DNA from: JAPPOI01 sp028818055
Lineage (GTDB): Bacteria; Pseudomonadota; Alphaproteobacteria; Rhodobacterales; Rhodobacteraceae
Length of the DNA: 64,000 nucleotides
NCBI GenBank assembly: GCA_965267405.1
Contig: OZ253954.1
Location: 1,550,001-1,614,000, forward strand
Reading direction: 5' to 3'
This document shows positions 1-8,387 of the stretch, one piece after another. A model generated the notes under the pieces. It saw only the letters and a program-made list of their open reading frames with translations. It was not told where the DNA came from and made no database searches. The translations under genes were made by a program, and so were the position numbers. The first letter of the stretch is position 1. Each line of letters opens with the position of its first letter.

Positions 1-2626
1 TGGATTCCACATCTTCGATCGGGATCTCTTTGCCCAAAGGCTTGATGTCCAGAAGATCACGCAAATGGATCGGTGGTGCCGCACGCATTTTCTGGCTGTA
101 CTGCTGCCACATCGCGTAAGATGCTTTGTTACACGCCGCTTGCAGCATGTGCATTGATTGCGCTTCCCACGCGTGTGTTTCGCCTGAGCGACGAGATTTG
201 TAGAACCCGCCGATTGGCAAAATGCTGTCGCCAAGGAAGCCTTTGGCGTGCACTTCTTCAGCGTTCTTTTGAAGACCGCCAATACCAATGCCGGAAATGC
301 GTGAATGCATGCCCGGGAAGTACTCGGCCACAAGCGCACGGCTTAGACCAACGGCTTCAAAGTTCAGACCGCCGCGATAAGACGAAATCACGCTGATCCC
401 CATCTTCGACATGATCTTCAAAAGACCAGCGTCGATCGCCGCGCGGTATCGGGCCACCGCTTCGGTCAGGCTGCCATCCAACAGGCCCCGCTCGATCCTG
501 TCTGCGATACTGTCTTCAGCAAGATAGGCGTTCACGGTCGTCGCACCACAACCAACCAAAACCGCAAAATAGTGCGGATCGACACACTCGGCCGACCGTA
601 CGTTCAACGAACAGAACGTGCGAAGTCCTTTGCGGGTCAGCCAGCTGTGCACTGCAGACGTTGCCAGGATCATCGGCATCGCCACGCGGTCGGCATCCGA
701 ATGCTGATCCGTTAGGATCAGGTGCCCTGCGCCTGAGCGTACGGCGTCCTCGGCTTCGGCGCGAATGCGTTCGACTGCGCCGTTCAAGGCGCCCGGTCCG
801 GCGTCAGTCGCGAATGAGCAATCGATTTCGACAGTTTCGCCCGCGAATGCGTCGCGCAAACGGTCGAACTGGGCATTTCCGACGAACGGGCTGTCCAAAA
901 CGATAATCTCGGTCTGGCTGCTGTCTTGATCCAAAACGTTCTTCAGATTGCCGAACCGTGTCTTCAGGCTCATCACCCGATACTCACGCAACGAGTCAAT
1001 CGGCGGGTTCGTCACCTGGCTAAAGTTCTGCCGGAAGAAGTGGCTGAGCGGGCGATAGGTTTTCGACAAGACCGCCGACGGGGTGTCATCACCCATGCTG
1101 GCAATCAACTCTTTGCCATCCTCAGCCATTGGCGTCAGGATCTGCTCAAGCTCTTCAATGGTAAACCCGGCCGCGATCTGGCGCCGGCGAAGCTCTGCGC
1201 CGGTGAACAGTGGCTGCTCGGTCACGGCGGCAAGTTCATCGTCAAGTTCAACGATCTTGCCAACCCATTCACCAAAGGGTTGGGCGGCCGCCAGCTTGTC
1301 CTTGATCTGGGCATCGCCATAGACTTTGCCATCTTCCATATCGACAGCGATCATCTGTCCGGGGCCAAGCGCGCCTTTCTCAACAACGGTCGCCTCATCC
1401 ACGGGAACCATTCCGGTCTCTGAACCTGCAATCAACAGCCCGTCGCCTGTGATGGTGTACCGCATTGGGCGCAGGCCGTTCCGGTCAAGACCCGCGCAAA
1501 CCCAGCGGCCATCAGTCATCGCCAAAGCAGCCGGTCCGTCCCAGGGTTCCATGACGGCGTTGCAGTACGAGTACATGTCGCGCCACGCTTGTGGCAATTC
1601 GGTTGCTTGCTTCGACCAGCTTTCCGGTACCAACATGGTTTTCGCCATTGGCGCGGATCGACCGGCTCGGACCAGAACTTCAAACACCGAGTCCAATGCG
1701 GCCGAATCCGACGCTCCGTTTGCAATGATCGGCTTGATGTCTTCTGCCGTGTCACCAAAGGTCGCCGACGCCATCCGGATTTCATGGCTCTTCATCCAGT
1801 TCACGTTGCCCTTTAGCGTGTTGATCTCGCCATTGTGGGCCAACATGCGGAACGGCTGAGCCAGCCACCACTGTGGGAAAGTGTTGGTCGAATAGCGCTG
1901 GTGATAGATCGCAAAGGCGCTTTCAAAACGTTCGTCTTTCAGGTCCGGATAAAACTCTGCAACCTGCTCGGCCAGCATCATCCCTTTGTAGATGATCGAC
2001 CGGCACGACAGGCTGCACAGGTACAGATCAGGCACCATTGCAGCGGCAGCGGCCTTCTCGATCCGTCGGCGGATCACATAAAGCTCACGCTCGAACGTTT
2101 CTTCGTCGACACCCTTGGCGTTGGAAATCAGGATCTGTTCGATCTCGGGCCGGGTCGCATTCGCCTTGTCGCCAAGAACCGAAATATTCACCGGAACATG
2201 CCGCCAGCCATAGATGTAATACCCCATGCGCAGCACTTCGGTTTCGACGATGGTCCGGCAGGTTTCCTGGGCCCCAAAGTCGGTGCGTGGCAGGAAGACC
2301 TGACCAACAGCCAGCATCTCGCCTTCGCGCGGCTCGTGTCCGGTGCGCTGCACCTGATCATAGAAGAACGGAACCGGGATCTGCACATGGATGCCTGCGC
2401 CGTCGCCGGTTTTGCCGTCGGCATCAACTGCTCCACGGTGCCACACCGCTTTCAATGCATCGATGCCGTTTTCGACGACCTTCCGCGAACGGCTTCCGTC
2501 GATCGAGACAACCAGACCAACGCCACAGGATGCGTGCTCGTCGTCATCCTTGTACAGCGAATGCTCGGCCATCCAGGCGCGGCGGGCTTTTTCTTCGGCG
2601 GCCCATTCAGCATCAAATTTGGTCAT
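1..2626 (-). CDS. gltB: Glutamate synthase (NADPH) large subunit, 3' end outside window
   Basis: This is the large subunit of glutamate synthase, which turns glutamine plus 2-oxoglutarate into two glutamates. The first ~875 codons of a family usually ~1500 residues long are present; the rest lies beyond the left edge. The start is the ATG at 2624-2626, read as MTKFDAEWAAEEK. A class-II glutamine amidotransferase Cys follows at residue 34 in ASCGVGLVVS, so residues 1-33 should be a cleaved propeptide. Residues further on match the amidotransferase and central domains, and the window ends near the start of the FMN-binding domain (IHLRDLLDIKP). The gene starts 17 nt after a hydrolase gene and appears to be the last cistron of the run beginning at gltD. 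The identification is secure, but I cannot see the FMN and Fe-S sites. Confidence 0.95.
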   Translation of the reverse strand, partial: MTKFDAEWAAEEKARRAWMAEHSLYKDDDEHASCGVGLVVSIDGSRSRKVVENGIDALKAVWHRGAVDADGKTGDGAGIHVQIPVPFFYDQVQRTGHEPREGEMLAVGQVFLPRTDFGAQETCRTIVETEVLRMGYYIYGWRHVPVNISVLGDKANATRPEIEQILISNAKGVDEETFERELYVIRRRIEKAAAAAMVPDLYLCSLSCRSIIYKGMMLAEQVAEFYPDLKDERFESAFAIYHQRYSTNTFPQWWLAQPFRMLAHNGEINTLKGNVNWMKSHEIRMASATFGDTAEDIKPIIANGASDSAALDSVFEVLVRAGRSAPMAKTMLVPESWSKQATELPQAWRDMYSYCNAVMEPWDGPAALAMTDGRWVCAGLDRNGLRPMRYTITGDGLLIAGSETGMVPVDEATVVEKGALGPGQMIAVDMEDGKVYGDAQIKDKLAAAQPFGEWVGKIVELDDELAAVTEQPLFTGAELRRRQIAAGFTIEELEQILTPMAEDGKELIASMGDDTPSAVLSKTYRPLSHFFRQNFSQVTNPPIDSLREYRVMSLKTRFGNLKNVLDQDSSQTEIIVLDSPFVGNAQFDRLRDAFAGETVEIDCSFATDAGPGALNGAVERIRAEAEDAVRSGAGHLILTDQHSDADRVAMPMILATSAVHSWLTRKGLRTFCSLNVRSAECVDPHYFAVLVGCGATTVNAYLAEDSIADRIERGLLDGSLTEAVARYRAAIDAGLLKIMSKMGISVISSYRGGLNFEAVGLSRALVAEYFPGMHSRISGIGIGGLQKNAEEVHAKGFLGDSILPIGGFYKSRRSGETHAWEAQSMHMLQAACNKASYAMWQQYSQKMRAAPPIHLRDLLDIKPLGKEIPIEDVES

Positions 2627-2643
2627 CTCATTGCCTTTCAAGG

Positions 2644-3390
2644 TTACGAGTGTGCAAGGTCTGTTGAAGCACCGCGAAACGAAGTCGCATCGTGGCGTTC
2701 TGCAAGAAGTTGTTTGGCCCGACGGATTTTCCCCGCCAGAACAAGATTGGTCAGATCAGCCAGCGACCCCTGATTCCGCAGTTTTGCAGCGGTGTTGTGG
2801 TGGGTTCGCGGCATAAGAATCGTCAGGATATTTCGCGGCGCATTCAGGATGGCGCGCTGAACGACGTCTGGGCCCAAAAGCCCAAACACCGTGACATAGG
2901 ACGTCTCAGGATTGATGTGCTCAAGCGCGGTTTTGACCCGGTATTCTGAAATACCATTTCGATATTTGGCCCAACGCATCTCGTCGGGAACGATGGTTGG
3001 ATCGACGGAAATCTGCGGCGACAGCGCAAGGGCAGCATCAACCTTTACGAATCCGGGCAGCACCATGGCCATGAAGCCACCCATCGAATGACCCAATGTC
3101 ATGACCCGCCGCGGGGCGCGTGCGTCAATCTCTGCGCGGACCGTTTCGACGATGCGTTCCAACAGCCCGGGGGCGTTCAGCCAGCTGCGCTGAGGATCAG
3201 CAATGAACAGCGCGTGATTTTGGCCGGCGCCAGCGGCTGTTGAGGCAAACTCAAGGCCCGGCAATTGCTTCGGGCTCGGGCCGATGCCCGAAAATGCGAC
3301 AACCAAGTCGTCGCCTTGGCCTTCGTGTGACCATACACGCAACCCGTCGTCATCCTGCACAGGCCTGATATCCAGCTGCGCTTCAGTCAT
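2644..3390 (-). CDS. Alpha/beta-hydrolase-fold protein
   Basis: This 248-residue cytoplasmic protein has an alpha/beta-hydrolase nucleophile elbow, GHSMGG, with Ser102. A candidate catalytic His lies at 197-198 in PRTHHN. There is no signal peptide and no membrane segment. The fold is well supported, but the substrate is unknown and I do not recognise a named family. Its ATG overlaps the stop of the upstream GFA-family gene (ATGA), and gltB starts 17 nt downstream, so it is very likely co-translated with both. The repeated association with GFA-type proteins could mean a role in thioester or aldehyde handling, but that is only an inference from neighbours. Confidence 0.75.
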   Translation of the reverse strand: MTEAQLDIRPVQDDDGLRVWSHEGQGDDLVVAFSGIGPSPKQLPGLEFASTAAGAGQNHALFIADPQRSWLNAPGLLERIVETVRAEIDARAPRRVMTLGHSMGGFMAMVLPGFVKVDAALALSPQISVDPTIVPDEMRWAKYRNGISEYRVKTALEHINPETSYVTVFGLLGPDVVQRAILNAPRNILTILMPRTHHNTAAKLRNQGSLADLTNLVLAGKIRRAKQLLAERHDATSFRGASTDLAHS

Positions 3391-3818
3391 GATTTCTGAG
3401 ATTCCAGATATGCGGCCAGTTTGGCCTGCAGCTCGGCTTCGGTGGACTGATTGGCGCCCTCAAAGGCCGGCATCCAATCGGGTCGGTAGTCGATGAATAT
3501 TTCTTCCGTTACTTTCAGCCCCGATTGGTCGTCCAGAAGTCCGGCGGCCATAAACGCGATGTTCTTGCCCTGCATTTTCCAATACAGCGTCGAACCGCAC
3601 GTCTTACAGACCGCGCGTTCACCCCACTCGCTGTGCAGATAGGCCTCGGCGAACTCCGCGCCGTCCATTTCCATGTTCCGAACACGGGCGGCGAAAAGTG
3701 GCCCGCCGCCGGTCCAACGTTGGCACTGAGAGCAGTGACACGCTTGAATCCCAAGTTCGACGTCCGCTTCAAAGCTCACGGCCCCGCACAGGCACTTTCC
3801 GGTCCGGCGTTCAGACAT
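3387..3818 (-). CDS. GFA-family protein (glutathione-dependent formaldehyde-activating / CENP-V fold)
   Basis: This is a 143-residue zinc-binding protein of the GFA family. It has the usual Cys pattern: CLCGAV near the N-terminus, CHCSQCQRWTG, then CKTCGS. I chose the ATG at 3816-3818 (MSERRTGKCLCG) because the alignment to the family begins there; the longer open frame upstream is the other GFA gene read out of frame. It overlaps that gene by 8 nt and the following hydrolase by 4 nt. The family is named for a proposed role in formaldehyde-glutathione chemistry, but most members have no proven activity, so I make no firm functional claim. Confidence 0.85.
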   Translation of the reverse strand: MSERRTGKCLCGAVSFEADVELGIQACHCSQCQRWTGGGPLFAARVRNMEMDGAEFAEAYLHSEWGERAVCKTCGSTLYWKMQGKNIAFMAAGLLDDQSGLKVTEEIFIDYRPDWMPAFEGANQSTEAELQAKLAAYLESQKS

Positions 3819-4233
3819 GGTCGAACTCCTTCTCATAGTCAGCTTTCGAAATGCGCTGAACGTCGCCAGCCAAAGCAAACCCGGCAGGCGCGCAGTCGGC
3901 ATAGACAATGCGCTTGAGTTTTGCGTCGCCCGCATTGTCGAACAGTCCGGGCACCAATTCGTAAGATCCAACGTCGTGACCCGCGACATTGCGCAGCCAC
4001 AGCGCCGACCCGCAAATGTCGCACCAGGCGCGTTCAGCGAAACTTGATGACATGTACGTCTTGACCGGTCCGCTGATTGTTACGCCACCTTCCGGAGCCT
4101 CGATGCCCATCTGAACACCACCGCTCCAGCGCGTGCACATCTCGCAGTGGCATGCCGAGATTGTATCGGACAAGCCGAACGCGCGGATTTCCACCGCACC
4201 GCAAAGACATCTGCCAATTCTCTCTTCTGCCAC
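3811..4233 (-). CDS. GFA-family protein, second paralog
   Basis: This 140-residue protein is a tandem paralog of the next gene. It carries CLCGAVE, CHCEMCTRWSGG and CDICGS, the zinc-ligand cysteines of the GFA family. The start is a GTG at 4231-4233 (MAEERIGRCLCG). No strong ribosome binding site is visible; GGAG lies about 11 nt upstream. The gene is the first of a tightly overlapping set (GFA, GFA, hydrolase, then gltB) and is separated from gltD by about 165 bp. That gap holds repeats which may be an internal promoter region. The two copies differ clearly in sequence, so this is an old duplication rather than a recent one. Confidence 0.85.
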   Translation of the reverse strand: MAEERIGRCLCGAVEIRAFGLSDTISACHCEMCTRWSGGVQMGIEAPEGGVTISGPVKTYMSSSFAERAWCDICGSALWLRNVAGHDVGSYELVPGLFDNAGDAKLKRIVYADCAPAGFALAGDVQRISKADYEKEFDHV

Positions 4234-4320
4234 CCTGTTGGGTCTCCACTGTCCAATGAGTCATTTTTGCTGACCCATTCATATTTCTTTCACTTTCGCC
4301 AAAAGCGACCGTTCGGTGAC

Positions 4321-4362
4321 ATGTACAAATCGCCACATTCGCGATTTTTCAGATGTACAAAT
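4321..4362. repeat. Direct repeat ATGTACAAAT flanking a small hairpin, gltD-GFA intergenic
   Basis: ATGTACAAAT occurs at 4321-4330 and again at 4353-4362, 32 bp apart and therefore about three helical turns. Each copy contains the palindrome TGTACA. Between them AAATCGC (4327-4333) and GCGATTT (4341-4347) form a perfect 7-bp inverted repeat with a 7-nt loop. The site lies downstream of gltD and upstream of the GFA/hydrolase/gltB group. It could be a regulator site for an internal promoter or part of a gltD terminator. I cannot tell which. Confidence 0.4.
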
Positions 4363-4399
4363 GTGCACAAAACCGGCGCTCGGACGGATTGATAAATCG

Positions 4400-5830
4400 T
4401 TACTCCGCCGCGATGGCCGATGTGGCGAACCGCTCCAAAATTGCATCTGCTGCTTCGCGTCCGTCACGAATAGCCCAAACAACCAACGACGCGCCGCGCA
4501 CGATATCGCCGACTGCATAGACGCCATCCAGTGTCGTCGCATGCGTATGGAAGTCAGCCTTGACGGTCCCCCAGCGGGTGACCTCCAAGCCGTCGGTATC
4601 CCACAGCTTTGGCAGGTCTTCAGGCTCGAAACCAAGTGCTTTGATCACCAGATCAGCGTCCTCGGTGTAATCGGAACCCTCAATCAATTCAGGGACTTGG
4701 CGGCCCGTCACGTCGGGAGCACCAAGGCGCATTTTCTGGACTTTCACTCCGGAAACAGTGTCGCCAACGAAACCGTTGGGGGCCGAAAGCCAAACGAATT
4801 CTACACCCTCTTCCTCGGCGTTCGAAACCTCTCGTTGAGACCCCGGCATGTTTGCACGGTCTCGGCGGTACAGGCACTTCACACTCTCTGCACCCTGCCG
4901 GATCGCTGTCCGTACGCAGTCCATCGCGGTGTCACCGCCGCCGATGACGACAACTCGTTTGCCCTCGGCATTCAGCTCGCCGCTGTCGAACACTGGCACA
5001 TCGTCACCAAATGACTTGCGATTTGAAGCAGTTAGATAGTCGATGGCCTTCACAATGCCGCCGGCTCCAACGCCTGGAGCATTCAAGTCACGAGACTTGT
5101 AAACGCCCGTCGCGATCATCACAGCGTCGTGCTTGGCGCGAATGTCGTCGAAGCCGATAGCCACGCCAACATCACAATTCAGCACGAATTCAACACCACC
5201 ATCTTCGAGCAGCTTGTTGCGGCGCATGACCACATCTTTCTCAAGCTTGAAGCCCGGGATGCCATAAGTCAGCAATCCACCTGCGCGGTCGTAACGATCA
5301 TAAATAGTGACTTGTACGCCAGCGCGGCGTAGCCGATCCGCGGCCGCCAATCCTCCGGGGCCTGCTCCAATAATTCCTACGGATTCAGAACGTTCCGTGA
5401 TCGGAGTCAAAGGCTGCACCCAGCCTTTTTCCCAAGCGGTGTCGGTGATGTACTTCTCAACAGAACCGATCGTGACGGTACCGTGGCCGGATTGTTCGAT
5501 CACGCAATTGCCTTCACACAGACGATCCTGCGGACAGATGCGGCCACAGATTTCCGGGAACGTATTAGTCGCCTGACTGATCTCGTAAGCTTCTTGCAGG
5601 CGACCTTCCGCAGTCAGCTTCAACCAGTCTGGAATATTGTTGTGAAGAGGGCAGTGCGATTGGCAATAAGGCACGCCGCATTGGCTACACCTGCTAGCCT
5701 GCTCTTTGGCTTTCGCGTCGGCGTATTCGGCATAGATCTCGTGGAAGTCTTCCTTGCGTTTTTCAGCGTTCCGCTTCTCAGGCATATCACGCTCAATCGA
5801 CACAAACTTCAGCATCGGGTTCTCGGCCAT
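4400..5830 (-). CDS. gltD: Glutamate synthase (NADPH) small subunit
   Basis: This 476-residue protein is the FAD/NADPH subunit of glutamate synthase, which passes electrons to GltB. The N-terminus has two four-cysteine groups for [4Fe-4S] clusters: Cys48, 51, 56 and 60, and Cys95, 99, 105 and 109. The FAD Rossmann motif GAGPGG lies at 155-160 and the NADPH Rossmann motif GGGDTAMD at 297-304. Length and motif order are normal for the family. The start is the ATG at 5828-5830, preceded by TAGGAA. It is first in the minus-strand series that ends with gltB, but three unrelated genes lie between the two subunits, whereas gltB and gltD are usually adjacent. Confidence 0.96.
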   Translation of the reverse strand: MAENPMLKFVSIERDMPEKRNAEKRKEDFHEIYAEYADAKAKEQASRCSQCGVPYCQSHCPLHNNIPDWLKLTAEGRLQEAYEISQATNTFPEICGRICPQDRLCEGNCVIEQSGHGTVTIGSVEKYITDTAWEKGWVQPLTPITERSESVGIIGAGPGGLAAADRLRRAGVQVTIYDRYDRAGGLLTYGIPGFKLEKDVVMRRNKLLEDGGVEFVLNCDVGVAIGFDDIRAKHDAVMIATGVYKSRDLNAPGVGAGGIVKAIDYLTASNRKSFGDDVPVFDSGELNAEGKRVVVIGGGDTAMDCVRTAIRQGAESVKCLYRRDRANMPGSQREVSNAEEEGVEFVWLSAPNGFVGDTVSGVKVQKMRLGAPDVTGRQVPELIEGSDYTEDADLVIKALGFEPEDLPKLWDTDGLEVTRWGTVKADFHTHATTLDGVYAVGDIVRGASLVVWAIRDGREAADAILERFATSAIAAE

Positions 5831-6001
5831 CTTGATTCCTAATCTTCGTCCCAGACCGTCCTGTTAATGGACTGGCAAACAAAAGAAAAGTCAAAATAAC
5901 TGACCTATTTTTGCGAAACTTAGATTCAGCGAGGCAAATTTGTGCTAGGCGTAAGATTATTTAGGTCCGATTCGGAATTAAATTGAATCTTTTGAATTAT
6001 T

Positions 6002-6021
6002 CTCAATAGTTTAGTATTGAG
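6002..6021. promoter_or_regulatory. Inverted repeat upstream of uppP
   Basis: CTCAATA (6002-6008) and TATTGAG (6015-6021) form a perfect 7+7 bp inverted repeat with a 6-nt spacer, ending 26 nt before the uppP start codon. It sits in an AT-rich 217-bp divergent region shared with gltD. Its size and position suit a dimeric repressor or activator site, but I do not recognise the motif. No clear -35/-10 pair could be assigned. Confidence 0.4.
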
Positions 6022-6047
6022 CTAAGCAAACAGCAGGCACACGCTTC

Positions 6048-6848
6048 ATGCCCATCCTTCACTTGATACTTGTGGCCGTCGTTCAGGGCATTACCGAGTT
6101 TTTGCCGATTTCATCCTCTGGCCACCTTGTTCTCTTGCCGAATCTCACTGGCCTCGAGGACCAAGGATTGCTGATCGATGTCGCCGTTCATGTTGGCACC
6201 TTGGGCGCTGTCATTCTTTATTTCTGGTCCGATGTCCGGCGCGCCGCTCTGGGCGTGCCCAAAGTTTTGCGTCGCCAAGTCGATGATCAGAATGCCTGGC
6301 TCGCGCTGTGCCTAATCGTGGCGACAATTCCTGTCGTCATCGCCGGTCTACTTTTGAAAATTTCTGGTTTCGACGAGGCCTTGCGGTCTGTTGCGATCGT
6401 GGGTTGGGCGACTTTGATTTTCGGCTTGGTACTCTATTGGGCCGACCGTGCCCCGACGAAAAAGCTGTCGAGCGAGTGGAGCCTAAAGGACGCGGGACTT
6501 ATGGGTTTGGCGCAAGTACTTGCGTTAATCCCAGGCACTTCGCGATCAGGCATTACAATCACAGCTGCCCGTAAGCTTGGCTATGCACGTGAGGACGCGG
6601 CGCGACTTGCGATGCTGATGTCGATCCCGACGATCTTGGCAAGCGGTGCTTTACTTGGCTTCGAAGCGCTGTTCGCAATGGATGCGGCGGCTGCGCGTGA
6701 CGCCGGAATTGCGGCAGTGTTTGCATTTCTGGCCGCTTTTGCGGCGCTTGCGTTGATGATGCGGCTCTTAAGGTCAGTCAGTTTCACGCCATACGTGATC
6801 TACCGCGTCGGGCTCGGTTTGATCCTGCTATGGATCGCTTACACTTAA
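6048..6848 (+). CDS. uppP: Undecaprenyl-diphosphatase (bacitracin resistance protein)
   Basis: This 266-residue polytopic inner-membrane enzyme recycles the lipid carrier for peptidoglycan by dephosphorylating undecaprenyl diphosphate. The family signatures are present: QGITEFLPISSSGH at the N-terminus and PGTSRSG near residue 164. Hydrophobic stretches account for most of the rest. The start is the ATG at 6048; no convincing ribosome binding site precedes it. Its last 4 nt overlap the end of the convergent NAD-binding protein gene, so there is no room for a terminator between them. Confidence 0.95.
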   Translation: MPILHLILVAVVQGITEFLPISSSGHLVLLPNLTGLEDQGLLIDVAVHVGTLGAVILYFWSDVRRAALGVPKVLRRQVDDQNAWLALCLIVATIPVVIAGLLLKISGFDEALRSVAIVGWATLIFGLVLYWADRAPTKKLSSEWSLKDAGLMGLAQVLALIPGTSRSGITITAARKLGYAREDAARLAMLMSIPTILASGALLGFEALFAMDAAAARDAGIAAVFAFLAAFAALALMMRLLRSVSFTPYVIYRVGLGLILLWIAYT

Positions 6849-7825
6849 CCTTTGAGCTTCTTAGCGCTTTCTTTGATGTCTGAATACTGCCCGGATGGAC
6901 GGAACTGCCACAGGTAGGATGGCAAAATTGTATCCATTTCAATCGGGCGAATTCCCAGATCTTCAAATGTCATGGCGCCATCAGAAACGACGTTGTCGTT
7001 CGCAAGCTGAACAGCCTGATCGTGTGTCAGTGGCTGCGGAAGCAGACCGCCGGAAATCATTCCGAAGAAATCAAATATGTGCCCCATAAAACGTCCAAGC
7101 CACAGCGGAAGCCCCAAGACCAGACGGCGTCGCCGTACTGTTGAAAGCATGTGCTCGATCAGTTCGCGGAACGACATCGTTTCGGGCCCACCAAGCTCGT
7201 AGATGCCAGATGCGGCTTCGCCGGTCGCGGCCTGCTCAACAGCATGGGCTACGTCGTCGACATAGACCGGCTGAAATTTGGTGTCTGCTCCGAACAACGG
7301 GATGACCGGCGACATCCGAGCCATGGCAGCAAATCGATTGAAGAACTGATCTTCAGGGCCGAAGACAATTGATGGCCTAACAATCGTGGCACTGGGAAAT
7401 GCATCCAGAACGCCAGCTTCTCCCAGTCCTTTGCTCTTCGCATACTTGCTATCAGAGTTTTGGTTCGCCCCAATGGCAGAGACATGGACCAGAGTCTCAA
7501 CACCAAGCTCTTTCGCAATCTTTGCAATCCGTTCGGCGCCTTCATGTTGCACGGCGTCGAATTTGTTTTTTCCGCTTTCTTCCAGAATACCAACGCAGTT
7601 CACAACGGCGTCGGCACCCATCATCACTTCGCGAACACTGGCATCGTCGCGGATGTTGCAAAGGACCGGCTCAACCTGTCCGACGACCCCGTATGGTTTG
7701 ACGAACATGGCTTCGTTGGGGCGGCGTACCGCAACCCGAACGCGCCAGCCACGCCGCGCCATTCGCTGGGCGACATACCGCCCTACAAATCCTGAACCGC
7801 CGTAGATGGTAACCAACTTTGCCAT
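6845..7825 (-). CDS. NDUFA9-like NAD(P)-binding protein (atypical SDR)
   Basis: This 326-residue protein starts at MAKLVTIYGGSGFVG, with a Rossmann GxxGxxG motif directly at the N-terminus. It matches the complex-I NDUFA9-like group of atypical short-chain dehydrogenases that is common in alphaproteobacteria. The group carries NAD(P)H-binding motifs but generally lacks a full catalytic tetrad; HVSAIGAN and a following YAKSK are visible here. I preferred the ATG at 7823-7825 over a start 19 codons earlier because the Rossmann strand begins at once. The gene is monocistronic and converges on uppP with a 4-nt overlap. The role in complex I assembly or membrane redox is inferred from the family only. 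Confidence 0.8.
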   Translation of the reverse strand: MAKLVTIYGGSGFVGRYVAQRMARRGWRVRVAVRRPNEAMFVKPYGVVGQVEPVLCNIRDDASVREVMMGADAVVNCVGILEESGKNKFDAVQHEGAERIAKIAKELGVETLVHVSAIGANQNSDSKYAKSKGLGEAGVLDAFPSATIVRPSIVFGPEDQFFNRFAAMARMSPVIPLFGADTKFQPVYVDDVAHAVEQAATGEAASGIYELGGPETMSFRELIEHMLSTVRRRRLVLGLPLWLGRFMGHIFDFFGMISGGLLPQPLTHDQAVQLANDNVVSDGAMTFEDLGIRPIEMDTILPSYLWQFRPSGQYSDIKESAKKLKG

Positions 7826-7908
7826 GGCCTGCGCCCTTGTTTGATCCAGCCTTGGTGTACCGCCGGTGTCCCTGAGCGACAAGGCGCTTTTGCAATCGAG
7901 ATTCAGCG

Positions 7909-7937
7909 TTGACAGCTTTTGTCGTCGGGCGTATTCC
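7909..7937 (+). promoter_or_regulatory. Sigma-70-type promoter of tRNA-Leu
   Basis: A consensus -35 box TTGACA (7909-7914) is followed after exactly 17 bp by TATTCC (7932-7937). The tRNA begins 17 nt further on. This is the best-matching housekeeping promoter I found in the window. Confidence 0.7.
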
Positions 7938-7954
7938 CCGCCTCCACGACACCG

Positions 7955-8041
7955 GCCCAGGTGGCGGAATTGGTAGACGCGCTAGCTTCAGGTGCTAGTG
8001 TCCGTATGGACGTGGAGGTTCGAGTCCTCTCCTGGGCACCA
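7955..8041 (+). tRNA. tRNA-Leu (anticodon CAG)
   Basis: This is an 87-nt class-II tRNA. The acceptor arms GCCCAGG and CCTGGGC pair perfectly, the discriminator is A, and CCA is encoded. The D-loop GGTAGACGC, the long variable arm typical of leucine and the T-arm GGTTCGAGTCC are all present. The anticodon CAG lies at 7989-7991. Its last 16 nt plus one more base are repeated exactly at 27255-27271, marking it as the integration site of a genomic island. Confidence 0.97.
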
Positions 8042-8042
8042 A
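8026..8042 (+). repeat. attL: 3' end of tRNA-Leu, island left boundary
   Basis: CCTCTCCTGGGCACCAA covers part of the T-stem, the acceptor 3' strand, CCA and one following base. It is identical to 27255-27271. The sequences diverge on both sides (T versus G before, T versus C after), as expected for an att core. Confidence 0.8.
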
Positions 8043-8117
8043 TTAATTTTCTTATTCCCTTCAATTTCAATTTTTTACGACAGTTTGCGTGGGACAGGTC
8101 CCCTTTTTTGTCCCCCG

Positions 8118-8387
8118 TTAGGCTTTTGAGCAAACGCATACATGCCGGTCTTCACGACTTCGTCTTGCCGCTGGTTTCACACAGTACCGTGCGTCAATCC
8201 TTTTCCAAACCGGCATGAGTTCCTCACACCATTGGCAGTGCCAGCCGCGTACGTATCTCTGGGCCGGCCTTTCCACCCGACGACTAACTTGCGTTTGGTT
8301 TTGCCATGGAAAACAGCTCCAGGTAATTCGGACGTAAGGAGGGTCGTATTCGTCGATCCAAATCAGTGTATCGTCGGTATCTGGCAC
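8118..8387 (-). CDS. Small zinc-ribbon-like hypothetical protein
   Basis: This 89-residue open frame begins with GTG at 8385-8387, with AGGA about 7 nt upstream. It contains HCQWCEELMPVWKRIDARYC followed by an arginine-rich stretch. This resembles the short zinc fingers of small mobile-element proteins, which have a CxxC pair and a later DARxC. The usual fourth Cys is missing, so metal binding is doubtful. It lies just inside the left end of the island and could be a true small gene or a decayed remnant. I do not recognise a named family. Confidence 0.35.
   Translation of the reverse strand: MPDTDDTLIWIDEYDPPYVRITWSCFPWQNQTQVSRRVERPAQRYVRGWHCQWCEELMPVWKRIDARYCVKPAARRSREDRHVCVCSKA

Noticed and set aside
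8091..8116. GGGACA and TGTCCC with a T-run after tRNA-Leu, a possible terminator.
   Set aside because: The T-run lies inside the 12-nt loop rather than after the stem, so the structure does not fit an intrinsic terminator.
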